Positions 50,059 through 57,305 of a stretch of 64,000 nt of DNA are shown here, piece by piece. Source of the stretch: Propioniciclava soli (GTDB taxonomy: Bacteria; Actinomycetota; Actinomycetes; Propionibacteriales; Propionibacteriaceae); contig NZ_JACYOT010000001.1 in the NCBI RefSeq assembly GCF_014858005.1, positions 1 to 64,000 of the forward strand, in the 5' to 3' direction. The translations under genes were made by a program, and so were the position numbers. A model generated the notes under the pieces. It was not told the origin of the DNA. It was given only the letters and a program-made list of their open reading frames with translations, and ran no database searches. How positions within the stretch are numbered: position 1 is the first letter of the stretch; every line of letters starts with the position of its first letter.

Positions 50059-52584
50059 ATGGTGAAGGCGAACGAGACCAACCTCGAGGGCATCCTCGAG
50101 GGCAAGCGGCAGTACCAGGTGCCGCTCTACCAGCGCGTCTACTCATGGGGTCCCAAGCAGATCGACCAGTTGTGGGATGACCTGATCGAGATCGCCGAGG
50201 TTCGCCGTGCGGGTGGCACGCCCACCCACTTCATCGGCTCGCTGGTGCTGGCGGCGAGTCCCGACAACGGGGCGGTCGGCGTCCAAAAGTTCCTCGTGGT
50301 GGACGGTCAGCAGCGGCTGACGACCCTGTCGATCCTGTTGGCCGCGATCCGCGACCACTTGGCCGACTCCAACGGTCAGGAGCACCGCGACCGGATCGAT
50401 GCCCAGTACCTCGTCAACAAGTACGAGGCCGGCAAGCCTCCCAAGCTGGTGCCGACCCAGGCCGACCGGTCGGCGTACCTGGCGATCGTCCGTTCGAGCG
50501 CGGAGGCGGGCGGCGAGGACGCCGTGGGTGCGGCGTACCGGCGGTTCCGGGTGAAGCTGGCCGAGATCGATGATCCCGAGGATCCCCACGACATCGCGGC
50601 CATCGAGAACGCGGTCCTCCGTGGGCTCGCCCTGGTCGCGGTCACAGCCGAGGCGGGCGACAACGCGCACCGGATCTTCGAGTCGCTCAACAACACCGGC
50701 CTGCGGCTGACCCAGTCGGATCTGCTCAAGAACCACTTGTTCATGCGTCTGGGGGATCGTGCGGAGGAGGTGTACGAGGCGCTGTGGCGTCCGTTGGAGG
50801 ACAAGCTCGGCGCGGAGAACCTGGAGTTGTTGTTCTGGCTGGACCTCGTGCAGAACGACGAGAAGGCCAAGCAGTCCGACACCTACCTGGGGCAGCAACG
50901 CCGCTTCGACACGCTGACCACCGCGGCCCAGGTTGAGGCGGAGATCCGTCGGATCGCCCAGCTCGGCGACGTGCTGGCGACCATCCTCAAACCCGAACGC
51001 GAGCAGAACCCGGCCCTACGCAAGCGGCTCGAACGGATCCGGGCCTGGGGCTCCACGACGGCGTACCCGATCGTGATGCAGGTGCTGGCGCAGCAAGCAG
51101 CAGGACGCGCTTCCGACGACAAGGCCATCGCAGCCCTCCTCTGCCTGGAGTCGTACTTCGTTCGCAGGATTGTGATCGGGAGGGCGACCGCAGGCTTGAA
51201 CCGGACGCTCTTGCAGGCGGTCGGCGCCATCACCGAGGCGTCCGACGTCGAGGCGGCGTTGCGGGATTACCTGTCGGAGGGGCGCAAGCACTTCGCGACG
51301 GATGCCCAGGTGCGCGAGGCCGTCACGACCGTGCCGTTCTACTGGCAGGGGAGGGCGTCGCAGAAGAAGCTCATCCTGCTGTGGCTCGAGGAACCCCTGC
51401 GTCCGAAGGAGCCGGTGGACGCCAAGCAGCTCACCATCGAGCATGTGCTGCCCCAGACGTTGACGGATGCCGTACGCGCCGAGTTTGCTGCCAGTCTGCC
51501 GCCGGAGGCGGAGGTGGCGTTCGAGCACGAACGCCTCGTCCACACGTTGGGGAATCTCACGCTGTCCGGGTACAACAGCGAGCTGAGCAATCGGCCGTTC
51601 TCGCAGAAGCGCACAACGCTCGCCGAGAGCGGTGTGCGCATGAACCAAACGATCGCCGAGCACCCGACGTGGGGTGCCAGCGAGATCACCGACCGCGGGC
51701 AGGCACTGGCCGAGCGCATCATCGAACTGTGGCCCGGCCCCAACGAGAAACTCGTCGGGGTCCGTGACCGGGAATCCGAACTACGTCTGGACGTCGCCAC
51801 CGTCCTCGCGGGGATCCCGTCCGGGCGATGGACCACCTACGGCGAGGTAGCAGTCGTGGTCGGGAGTCATCCCGTCCCGGTGGGTCAGGCGATCGCGAAC
51901 CATGCGATGCCAAACCCGTGGCGCGTGCTGAACGCCGGCGGAACCGTGTCTGCCCAGTTCCGCTGGATCGACCAACACCGGACAGACGACCCACGTGAGC
52001 TGCTCCGTGCGGAGGGGGTCCACGTCGACGAGGCGGGTCGTGCCGACCCGGAGCGGTTCATGGACGCCGTCGAACTGGCGGCCGGGATGGGGCTGGACAT
52101 CGAGGCGTCCACCTTGAGGAAGCGCCGGCGCCGGCAGGCACGGAAGACAACCACAGATCCTGGAGCCTTGGGTGTCCAGCAGGCGACGTTCTGGGAGTCG
52201 GTGCAGGAGTGGGGGCGGCAGCATGCCAGACATGCTTCGTTCCATCGCAGTCCTGGTCGCCGGCATTGGTTCTCGGTGGAGCCTGCGGGCTTCCCCCTGC
52301 TGGTGAACCTCAACGTGAACACCATGAAGCCACGGGTCTACGTGGAGATGTACCTCGAGGGGGGCAAGGAGCAGTTCCACGCGCTGCACAACCAGAGGCA
52401 GGAAATCGAGGGCGCCCTCGGCTATGCCTTGGAGTGGCGGGAGCAACCGGACAAGAAGGCGAGCCGCATCATCCGCGAGCGACCCGGCGACTTCAGGGAC
52501 CCGGCCCAGTCCAAGGAACTCGTCACGTGGCTGGTCGAGACCGCCGACGACTTCGTTCGAGTCCTTCAGGCAACCCACTCGTGA
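50059..52584 (+). CDS. DUF262-DUF1524-alkyltransferase-like-DUF4268 fusion, putative modification-dependent nuclease
   Basis: This 841-residue protein starts at ATG 50059 behind GGAGGAG. Residues 1 to about 250 are DUF262 with YQVPLYQRVYSWG, FIGSLVL and VDGQQRLTTLSILL (from residue 81). DUF1524 follows, with TIEHVLPQ (about 458-465) and HTLGNLTLSGYNSELSN (about 495-511), the His/Asn pattern of an HNH-type nuclease. Residues about 575-665 resemble an alkyltransferase-like domain: IPSGRWTTYGEVAVVV and VGQAIANHAMPNPWRVLN, where MGMT would have PCHR; the acceptor Cys is absent. A DUF4268 domain ends the protein (about 708-838). GmrSD-type enzymes join DUF262 and DUF1524 and attack modified phage DNA. 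Confidence 0.85.
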   Translation: MVKANETNLEGILEGKRQYQVPLYQRVYSWGPKQIDQLWDDLIEIAEVRRAGGTPTHFIGSLVLAASPDNGAVGVQKFLVVDGQQRLTTLSILLAAIRDHLADSNGQEHRDRIDAQYLVNKYEAGKPPKLVPTQADRSAYLAIVRSSAEAGGEDAVGAAYRRFRVKLAEIDDPEDPHDIAAIENAVLRGLALVAVTAEAGDNAHRIFESLNNTGLRLTQSDLLKNHLFMRLGDRAEEVYEALWRPLEDKLGAENLELLFWLDLVQNDEKAKQSDTYLGQQRRFDTLTTAAQVEAEIRRIAQLGDVLATILKPEREQNPALRKRLERIRAWGSTTAYPIVMQVLAQQAAGRASDDKAIAALLCLESYFVRRIVIGRATAGLNRTLLQAVGAITEASDVEAALRDYLSEGRKHFATDAQVREAVTTVPFYWQGRASQKKLILLWLEEPLRPKEPVDAKQLTIEHVLPQTLTDAVRAEFAASLPPEAEVAFEHERLVHTLGNLTLSGYNSELSNRPFSQKRTTLAESGVRMNQTIAEHPTWGASEITDRGQALAERIIELWPGPNEKLVGVRDRESELRLDVATVLAGIPSGRWTTYGEVAVVVGSHPVPVGQAIANHAMPNPWRVLNAGGTVSAQFRWIDQHRTDDPRELLRAEGVHVDEAGRADPERFMDAVELAAGMGLDIEASTLRKRRRRQARKTTTDPGALGVQQATFWESVQEWGRQHARHASFHRSPGRRHWFSVEPAGFPLLVNLNVNTMKPRVYVEMYLEGGKEQFHALHNQRQEIEGALGYALEWREQPDKKASRIIRERPGDFRDPAQSKELVTWLVETADDFVRVLQATHS

Positions 52585-52615
52585 AAGAGGGGCGAGCGAC
52601 ACGCTTGCCCCCGGG

Positions 52616-52630
52616 GGTGGTGTGACCACC
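52616..52630 (+). terminator. Candidate terminator after the DUF262 fusion gene
   Basis: A perfect hairpin GGTGGT-GTG-ACCACC begins 32 bp after the stop codon. There is no T-tract. Apart from this and box 5, the 309 bp from 52,585 to 52,893 hold no recognisable gene. Confidence 0.4.
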
Positions 52631-52815
52631 GGCCTCTCCACCCTTCGCCGACCGGCGCCACTGCCGGTCCGCCTCGTTGCCTCGGCGGTGCACCAGCGAG
52701 TCAACGGGGCACTGCGCACCCTCCCTGGACTCGACGCAGGCTTGAGTCATGAATTGGAACGGCGGGCGGAAGAGGTAACGACCTGCGAAACGGGCGGTAC
52801 GGATTTCGCGCGGAG

Positions 52816-52854
52816 TGTCCGTGGAGGGCCGTCTTGGTCACTTCTGGAGGGTGA
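52816..52854 (+). promoter_or_regulatory. ICE regulatory box, copy 5
   Basis: TGTCCGTGGAGGGCC and TCACTTCTGGAGGGTGA lie 39 bp before the excisionase start, which has its own GAGGAG. This links excision of the element to the same signal as its transfer operons. Confidence 0.7.
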
Positions 52855-52893
52855 AGGACGACACCGGCGTCCGTCGATCACTGAGGAGATGAC

Positions 52894-53136
52894 ATGACCG
52901 CCCTGACGATGACCCGTTCGAGGAAGACCACCCAGCAGCCGACATCCGATCGCACGTCGAAGTGGTTGTCCTACCCAGAGGCGGCCGAGCTCTCCACGCT
53001 GTCGGTGCGGTCGCTGAAGCGGCTGACTGCGGCGGGGAAGCTGCCGTGCTACGTGGTGGGGGGCAAGGTGCTGCGGCTCAAGGCGTCGGATGTGGAGGCC
53101 CTGTTCGTGCCCGCGGACGAGTGCCGAGGGCGGTGA
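52894..53136 (+). CDS. xis: Excisionase / AlpA-like HTH protein
   Basis: This 80-residue MerR/AlpA-type winged helix reads KWLSYPEAAELSTLSVRSLK then RLTAAGKLPCYVVGGKVLRL and KASDVEALF, the classic excisionase layout. It lies just before the integrase and points towards it. The ATG at 52894 has GAGGAG nine bases upstream. By family it bends att DNA and directs the integrase to excise the element. Its promoter region carries box 5. Confidence 0.88.
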   Translation: MTALTMTRSRKTTQQPTSDRTSKWLSYPEAAELSTLSVRSLKRLTAAGKLPCYVVGGKVLRLKASDVEALFVPADECRGR

Positions 53137-53232
53137 CCGTCCACGCATCTGGATCCCTGGAGTGCGCGCCCCCATGGGGGCGCGCACTTCGAGTTTATGC
53201 CGCGGGTCCGGCGCCGACAGGCGCGTCGGGTC

Positions 53233-54510
53233 TCAGGCGTCGTCGGGAGGATGGGCCAGGGCGGTCATGCGCTGGGCGAGGTCCTTCTTCCGGTCGTTGA
53301 CGGCTTCTTGGTAGCGCATGGCGACGTGGATGTCGCTGTGGCCGGCGAACTGCATGAGTTCCTTGGTGGTGGCGCCGCTGATGGCGGCCATGGTGGCGGC
53401 GAAGTGGCGCAGGTCGTGGAAGCGGAAGTCGGGGCGTCCGATCTGGTGCCGAGCCTTGTAGAACCCGTTCCCGGGGTGGGTCTGCTTGCCGGTGCGCTTG
53501 TTGAACCGGGGTGCGTGGCCGTAGACCTGCCCCGGGGTGAGGGGGAGGCCCTCGTTTCCGGGGAAGACGAGTGCGTCGGCGTCCGACGCGGTGAAGGTGG
53601 CGAGGTGCAGGTGGACGTCTTCGATCAGGTGGGGCGGCAGGTAGACGGTCCGGCGTCCGGCGACGGACTTGGGGGTGGTGATGAGTCGCTGACCCGACAC
53701 GGTCACGGCTGCTTGCCGGACGGTGATCGTGCCTTCGGCGAGGTCGAGGTCGCGGCGGCGGAGGGCTGTGAGTTCGCCGAACCGGAGACCGCACCACGCG
53801 GCCAGGAGCACCAGGAGCTGGTGGCGTGGGGGCATCGCTCGGGCGAGGTCCTGGACCTGGGCGACGGTGAGCAGCGTCACGTCCTTGGGGGTGGATCGTG
53901 CTGTGGCTCCCTCGACGGCGACGGGGGACTCTGTGACCAGTCGGCGGGCGACGGCTGTGCGGAAGATCGACTTGAGCAGGGAGTAGGCGTGTGAGCGCAT
54001 GGTCGGGGCGTCGGGGAGGGTGCGGTACCAGGCGTTGATGTCCTGATGGGCGATGGACGCCAACGCCCGATCATGGAGCGGGGCGAACCATCGTTCGTGG
54101 ATGTCCAGGTAGTGCTCGCGGGTTCGGTCCTTCAAAGGGCGTCCCTTGACCAAGCGGTTGTCGATCCAGTCGCGGGCGAACTCGTCGAAGGTGGTGGACG
54201 CAACCTCGACTTGCCGACGACGCTCGGCGGGAGGTGTCCACTCCCCGAACTCAATGAGCTTCAACTCGCTGGCGAGCCAGCCCTGTGCGCGCTCGCGGTT
54301 GGTGAAGGTCATGCCTGCCCGGTGGAGCTTGCGGTCCGGCCCGGTGTAGCGGACCTTGAACCGACCCCTTGTCTCTATGATGGTGCCGAAGCTTCGGTGC
54401 TCCGGTTTAGTTTCTCGCCGTCGAGTCGCCAACCGTCCAGAGAGTTCCCCGCGGGGAACTTGTGGGGAACTTTGACTGGTCAAAATGGCCCTTTCTGCTC
54501 GGCCCGTCAT
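53233..54510 (-). CDS. int: Tyrosine recombinase integrase of the ICE
   Basis: This phage-type integrase of about 425 residues has an N-terminal arm-binding region (GTIIETRGRFKVRYTGPDRK), a SAM-like core-binding domain (TFDEFARDWIDNRLVKGRPL, DRTREHYLDI) and the catalytic domain with Arg in AWCGLRFGELTALRRRD, HDLRHFAATM and FAGHSDIHVAMRY containing the Tyr. The start is uncertain. ATG 54510 has no Shine-Dalgarno, and a large palindrome at 54444-54459 lies inside this reading, so TTG 54432 (399 residues) may be the true start. It lies next to the tRNA-derived attachment site it most likely uses. Confidence 0.9.
   Translation of the reverse strand: MTGRAERAILTSQSSPQVPRGELSGRLATRRRETKPEHRSFGTIIETRGRFKVRYTGPDRKLHRAGMTFTNRERAQGWLASELKLIEFGEWTPPAERRRQVEVASTTFDEFARDWIDNRLVKGRPLKDRTREHYLDIHERWFAPLHDRALASIAHQDINAWYRTLPDAPTMRSHAYSLLKSIFRTAVARRLVTESPVAVEGATARSTPKDVTLLTVAQVQDLARAMPPRHQLLVLLAAWCGLRFGELTALRRRDLDLAEGTITVRQAAVTVSGQRLITTPKSVAGRRTVYLPPHLIEDVHLHLATFTASDADALVFPGNEGLPLTPGQVYGHAPRFNKRTGKQTHPGNGFYKARHQIGRPDFRFHDLRHFAATMAAISGATTKELMQFAGHSDIHVAMRYQEAVNDRKKDLAQRMTALAHPPDDA
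54444..54470 (-). promoter_or_regulatory. Palindrome and half-site at the start of int
   Basis: The perfect palindrome GTTCCCCGCGGGGAAC (54444-54459) is followed by a third GGGGAAC half-site at 54464-54470. Such a site inside the 5' end of int suggests an operator and favours the downstream TTG start. Confidence 0.5.
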
Positions 54511-54614
54511 GCGATGTTGAAAGGGTATCTTGTGGGTGTCCCTCCTAGTCAATGGTCACTTAGCTCGCTCTGTCATGCGTTGGCCGACAGAGGCTGATTT
54601 GGTCCATTCACTAA

Positions 54615-54636
54615 TTCAAGTCCAGTTAGGCCCACC
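54615..54636 (+). other. Probable attR: 3' end of a tRNA-Ile-like gene
   Basis: The 22 bases read as a tRNA 3' end: T loop TTCAAGT (54615-54621), T-stem half CCAGT, acceptor half TAGGCCC, then ACC. The acceptor would pair with GGGCCTA, as in actinobacterial tRNA-Ile(GAT). The five bases before (ACTAA) pair only partly with CCAGT, and no D or anticodon arm precedes, so only the 3' end is present. A tRNA-type terminator follows. This is what the distal junction of an element inserted into a tRNA-Ile gene should look like. Confidence 0.7.
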
Positions 54637-54641
54637 CGTTC

Positions 54642-54671
54642 AAACCCCCTCCCACTAGGGCAGGGGGTTTT
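54642..54671 (+). terminator. Terminator downstream of the tRNA-Ile fragment
   Basis: The perfect arms AAACCCCCT (54642-54650) and AGGGGGTTT (54662-54670), with a CCC-ACTA-GGG inner stem, are followed by T on the plus strand. It is a strong intrinsic terminator, most simply the original terminator of the tRNA gene. Confidence 0.75.
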
Positions 54672-54704
54672 ACCATTGCGCGGCCGGGGTGACTTATGGA
54701 CAAC

Positions 54705-54911
54705 TCAACGATCCGGCCCCCCTCGAGCGACACTGTTCTCGACTGCCCTGCGGCCCGCCTGTGTCGATCTGGTCGTACTGATCCCCAGAGAGTTGGCGAT
54801 CTCGCGCTGGCTGGACCCGTCTGCGACCAGGGCGCGCAATGCCAGCGCCCGTCGCAGCCGGGCGACCTCCTCCTGATGTAGGGCGCTTCGGTACTTCACA
54901 ACCAAGCTCAT
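54705..54911 (-). CDS. HTH protein, probably truncated
   Basis: This 68-residue protein starts at ATG 54911. MSLVVKYRSALHQEEVARLR then ALALRALVADGSSQREIANS and LGIS form a helix-turn-helix of a type I recall from longer (over 100-residue) actinobacterial proteins. After LGIS the sequence becomes Arg/Gly-rich and stops, so the recognition helix end and the C-terminal region seem lost. It is divergent from the MazEF pair and shares its upstream palindromes. May be inactive. Confidence 0.55.
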   Translation of the reverse strand: MSLVVKYRSALHQEEVARLRRALALRALVADGSSQREIANSLGISTTRSTQAGRRAVENSVARGGPDR

Positions 54912-54980
54912 AAGGCCAACTTATGTACCGGATGAAGACGTTTCCTGATGGACTGTGCGAACGCACTGTTACATGTAACA
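54909..54980 (+). promoter_or_regulatory. Three adjacent palindromes between the HTH gene and mazEF
   Basis: CATAAG-GCCAA-CTTATG (54909-54925), GTGCG-AA-CGCAC (54955-54966) and TGTTACATGTAACA (54967-54980) are all perfect. The last ends eight bases before the mazE ATG and probably overlaps its promoter, as expected for antitoxin autoregulation. The first overlaps the start codon of the divergent HTH gene. Confidence 0.6.
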
Positions 54981-54988
54981 CTGGATGC

Positions 54989-55195
54989 ATGGCGGTGAGA
55001 GAGCGGGTGAGCGAATACCGGCGGCGGATGCGGGAGCGCGGGTACCGACCGGTGCAGGTCTGGGTACCCGATGTGCGCACGCAACAGTTCGCCGCTGAGG
55101 CCCGTCGGCAGGCCACGCTGGTGGCCCAGGTCGATCGAACCGGTGACGACCAAGCGTTCATCGAGGCCGTGTCGGCGCCGTGGGAGGATGCGTGA
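54989..55195 (+). CDS. mazE: MazE-family antitoxin
   Basis: This 68-residue protein, [20 protein letters not shown] then [20 protein letters not shown], matches the MazE-type antitoxin family with an RxRxxGxRPVQxWVPD core (DUF3018-like), and ends with an acidic tail. ATG 54989 was chosen because the upstream palindrome TGTTACATGTAACA then lies in the promoter; the open frame extends further but without a better start. It overlaps the toxin gene by GTGA. It binds and neutralises MazF and represses the operon. Confidence 0.85.
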   Translation: MAVRERVSEYRRRMRERGYRPVQVWVPDVRTQQFAAEARRQATLVAQVDRTGDDQAFIEAVSAPWEDA

Positions 55196-55518
55196 TCCGC
55201 GGTGAACTCTGGACGGTCGCCGGTGGTGTCTACGCTTCAAAGCCCCGCCCGGCGCTGATCGTCCAGGACGATCTGTTCACCGCAACCGACTCGGTGACCG
55301 TGGCGCCCCTGACCACCACCCTGACGGACGCGCCGCTCCTTCGCGTGCGTATCACACGCAGCGAACTGGCAGGCCTGGCCCATGACAGCGACGTGATGGT
55401 CGACAAGCTCACCACCGTCCGCCGCAGCAATGTTCAGACCAGAGTCGGCCGGCTCACCGCTGAGCAGCTGGCAGAGTTCGAGCGCTCCTTGATGACGTTT
55501 CTCGGCCTCGCCCGATAG
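55192..55518 (+). CDS. mazF: MazF-family endoribonuclease toxin
   Basis: This 108-residue PemK/MazF fold starts at GTG 55192. [41 protein letters not shown] and [19 protein letters not shown] are the standard family blocks, with length as expected. MazF cleaves mRNA at short motifs when the antitoxin is lost. Located just outside the ICE right junction, so it either stabilises the neighbouring chromosomal island or remains from an older insertion at the same tRNA. Confidence 0.9.
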   Translation: MIRGELWTVAGGVYASKPRPALIVQDDLFTATDSVTVAPLTTTLTDAPLLRVRITRSELAGLAHDSDVMVDKLTTVRRSNVQTRVGRLTAEQLAEFERSLMTFLGLAR

Positions 55519-55618
55519 GCACGTCCGACGTCTGCTGCGGGCAGCCTCACCCTGACACTCCCTCAACGCCACGCGGCTGGACGCGCCCGCGTCCGCGCTT
55601 GAGCCTCCTCCGGGCGTT

Positions 55619-55662
55619 TGGACCCGAGGAAATGGCGCCATGGCGCCACAATCTCGGGTCCA
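55619..55662. terminator. Large symmetric palindrome between convergent genes
   Basis: Outer arms TGGACCCGAG (55619-55628) and CTCGGGTCCA (55653-55662) are perfect and exactly centred on an inner perfect palindrome TGGCGCCATGGCGCCA (55633-55648); only two 4-base spacers break the symmetry. It lies between mazF and the convergent helical-repeat gene, so a bidirectional terminator is the simplest reading. No T-tract is present; recombination or protein-binding roles are possible. Confidence 0.5.
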
Positions 55663-55716
55663 CATGGGGAGCAGGGGGTCCCTTCACGCCTTGCCGGGGG
55701 AGCCTGGGGCAACTCG

Positions 55717-56997
55717 TCAGGGGAGACCGGCCCGGGTGAACTCTTGCTGCAGCCGCGGGCGCCGCCGGTGAGTTTCGCGCAGTTCGCGGATGAGCGCTTC
55801 AATGTTCTCGGCCTCGTTGGTGCCGCGGGTGAGGGTGCGCAGGTGGGCCAAGCCGCGTGCGGCGGCACGGTAGTGCTGCGCGTCTGCGTATTCCAGGTGC
55901 GCCAAGATCTGACGCGTCTGAACGGGGACGACGGCGACCGGATCGAGTTTCTCGTAGCGATGGGCCAAGGTGTGCCACACACCGGTCTCGCTGTAGTCGA
56001 GGTCGAGGTCGTGGGCGAGGTCCCAGGCCAGCTGGGCGTCGTCCAGAGTGTGCAGGGCGAACGCTACGGCTTCTCCCGGCCGCTGTCGCAGCGTATCCAT
56101 GACGCAGTCGCGGTGGTCAGGCCACGCGTCTCGGGCGGCATGGCGGACGTCGTCGGCGTGGGTCGCGGTGGGCCAGCGTTCGACCACCGCCAGCCGGGCT
56201 GCGAGTTCCTCGCCCGGCCGGTGGTCGGCCAGAAGACGGCACCAGAGCTGGGCGGCCTTCACGGACTGGTGGCCGCGGTCGAAGAAGGTTGCCTGTCGGG
56301 CCCAGTCGATGGCCAGGTCGATCTCGCCGATCTCGTCGAATGCCGTGGCGGTGTCCTCGAACCAGGCGGCGACCCTCCGGTCACGGGCGTGGGTGGCGAT
56401 GATCGCCTCGATGTCACGATCCCAAACGGCCAAGCGGCGGACGTTCCATTCCAGGACGAAGCCTGTGTGCCGATCCTGCACCTGCTGTTCCCAGCCCGAG
56501 GGGTCGGTCGCACGCTCCAGCATGGAGGCCTGCTCCTCCTCAGGTGTGGGTGGTGGACCGAGCGCTGTTGCGATCTCGGCGAGGTTGGCGCGGTACAAGG
56601 CCATTCCGCGATCCCCCAGCGCAGGCCCGTAGGCCGCAGGGTCGAGGGTGAAGAAGTCGACGACACCGTCGAACTGGAAGGCGATCATCCAGGCCACGAG
56701 ACGGGCTGCCGGGGGAGGAGCAGTGGTGGCGAGAGCGGCGTGGAGGGCCAGGAGGTCGTAGATCGCGGCGCCAATGATGCCGCTGGAGTCGTCTGCGCGA
56801 GCGCTGGCTTTCAAGGCGCTTGCCAGGGCGCGCTGGGTGACGGCCAAGACCTCGGCAGCTGGCTGGGTCTGGGCTGCTTCGCTCAGGCGAGCGACCGCTT
56901 CATGGGCGCTGTAGCCGTAGCTGTTGGCTGCGCCCCAACGGTGCAATCCGGCCCTCGTCCGCACCAGGGGGAGGACCTCATCAGCCAACGACCCCAT
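55717..56997 (-). CDS. Uncharacterised helical-repeat protein, copy B
   Basis: This 426-residue paralogue of the protein at 40354-41628 is clearly similar over its whole length: GSLADEVLPLVRTRAGLHRW, AAYGPALGDRGMALYRANLA, IDWARQATFFDRGHQS and the same RRPRLQQEFTRAGLP end. The ATG at 56997 matches the start of copy A. It lies outside the ICE right junction. Two related copies flanking an attachment site suggest that a sister element once sat here. No function is evident. Confidence 0.75.
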   Translation of the reverse strand: MGSLADEVLPLVRTRAGLHRWGAANSYGYSAHEAVARLSEAAQTQPAAEVLAVTQRALASALKASARADDSSGIIGAAIYDLLALHAALATTAPPPAARLVAWMIAFQFDGVVDFFTLDPAAYGPALGDRGMALYRANLAEIATALGPPPTPEEEQASMLERATDPSGWEQQVQDRHTGFVLEWNVRRLAVWDRDIEAIIATHARDRRVAAWFEDTATAFDEIGEIDLAIDWARQATFFDRGHQSVKAAQLWCRLLADHRPGEELAARLAVVERWPTATHADDVRHAARDAWPDHRDCVMDTLRQRPGEAVAFALHTLDDAQLAWDLAHDLDLDYSETGVWHTLAHRYEKLDPVAVVPVQTRQILAHLEYADAQHYRAAARGLAHLRTLTRGTNEAENIEALIRELRETHRRRPRLQQEFTRAGLP

Positions 56998-57053
56998 GCG
57001 TCGCCGCCTTTCGTCTGATCGTGCCCACGGCGAGTGTGCCATCACTGGCGCCT

Positions 57054-57077
57054 CTTGTAGACGGATACATCTACAAG
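57054..57077 (+). promoter_or_regulatory. Operator-like inverted repeat
   Basis: The perfect arms CTTGTAGA (57054-57061) and TCTACAAG (57070-57077), with an 8-base spacer, sit just before the antitoxin-like remnant. This is the usual size and place of an antitoxin autoregulatory site. The 308 bp from 56,998 to 57,305 hold only this and the remnant. Confidence 0.5.
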
Positions 57078-57089
57078 TACCGTGCGGCC

Positions 57090-57236
57090 CTGGCCGAGTC
57101 GACAGCCATCCGCATCAGTCGAGACACACATGCGCGCGTGACCACCTTGTCGGCTGAGCGCAACGAGATGATCTACGGCGCCTACACGCGGAACGTCACG
57201 CCCCCGTCGTGCACCGTCGCGCTCATGCCGGGGTGA
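57090..57236 (+). pseudogene. Decayed ribbon-helix-helix antitoxin-like gene
   Basis: AIRISRDTHARVTTLSAERN reads like the N-terminal ribbon-helix-helix part of a VapB-type antitoxin (usual pattern IRIS-DTH-RV--LA-ERN-TI). No ATG or GTG stands at the expected place (CTG occupies it), and after EMIYGAY the sequence loses the pattern and stops. No partner toxin gene follows. Together with the operator just upstream, it is a degraded toxin-antitoxin locus. Confidence 0.5.
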
Positions 57237-57305
57237 CGCGAAGGTTCGGGGGGCACCGGTTCAGCGTAGGCTCCCCGGCGAGCGCCGACGCACCTGAGGA
57301 GTCTC

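Larger units (their letters stand above)
14330..54636. mobile_element. Integrative and conjugative element of MobF/SCO6880 type with defence cargo
   Basis: One contiguous block holds a mating-pair formation operon, VirB4- and VirD4-type ATPases, a MobF relaxase, ArdC, excisionase and tyrosine integrase. The right end is taken as the tRNA-Ile 3' end at 54615-54636, next to the integrase. The left limit is approximate: the first gene typical of the element starts at 14330, and no matching attL was found. Five copies of one regulatory box bind its operons into a unit. Two insertions of defence genes (28.8-33.8 kb and 43.3-52.6 kb) are cargo. Confidence 0.75.
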
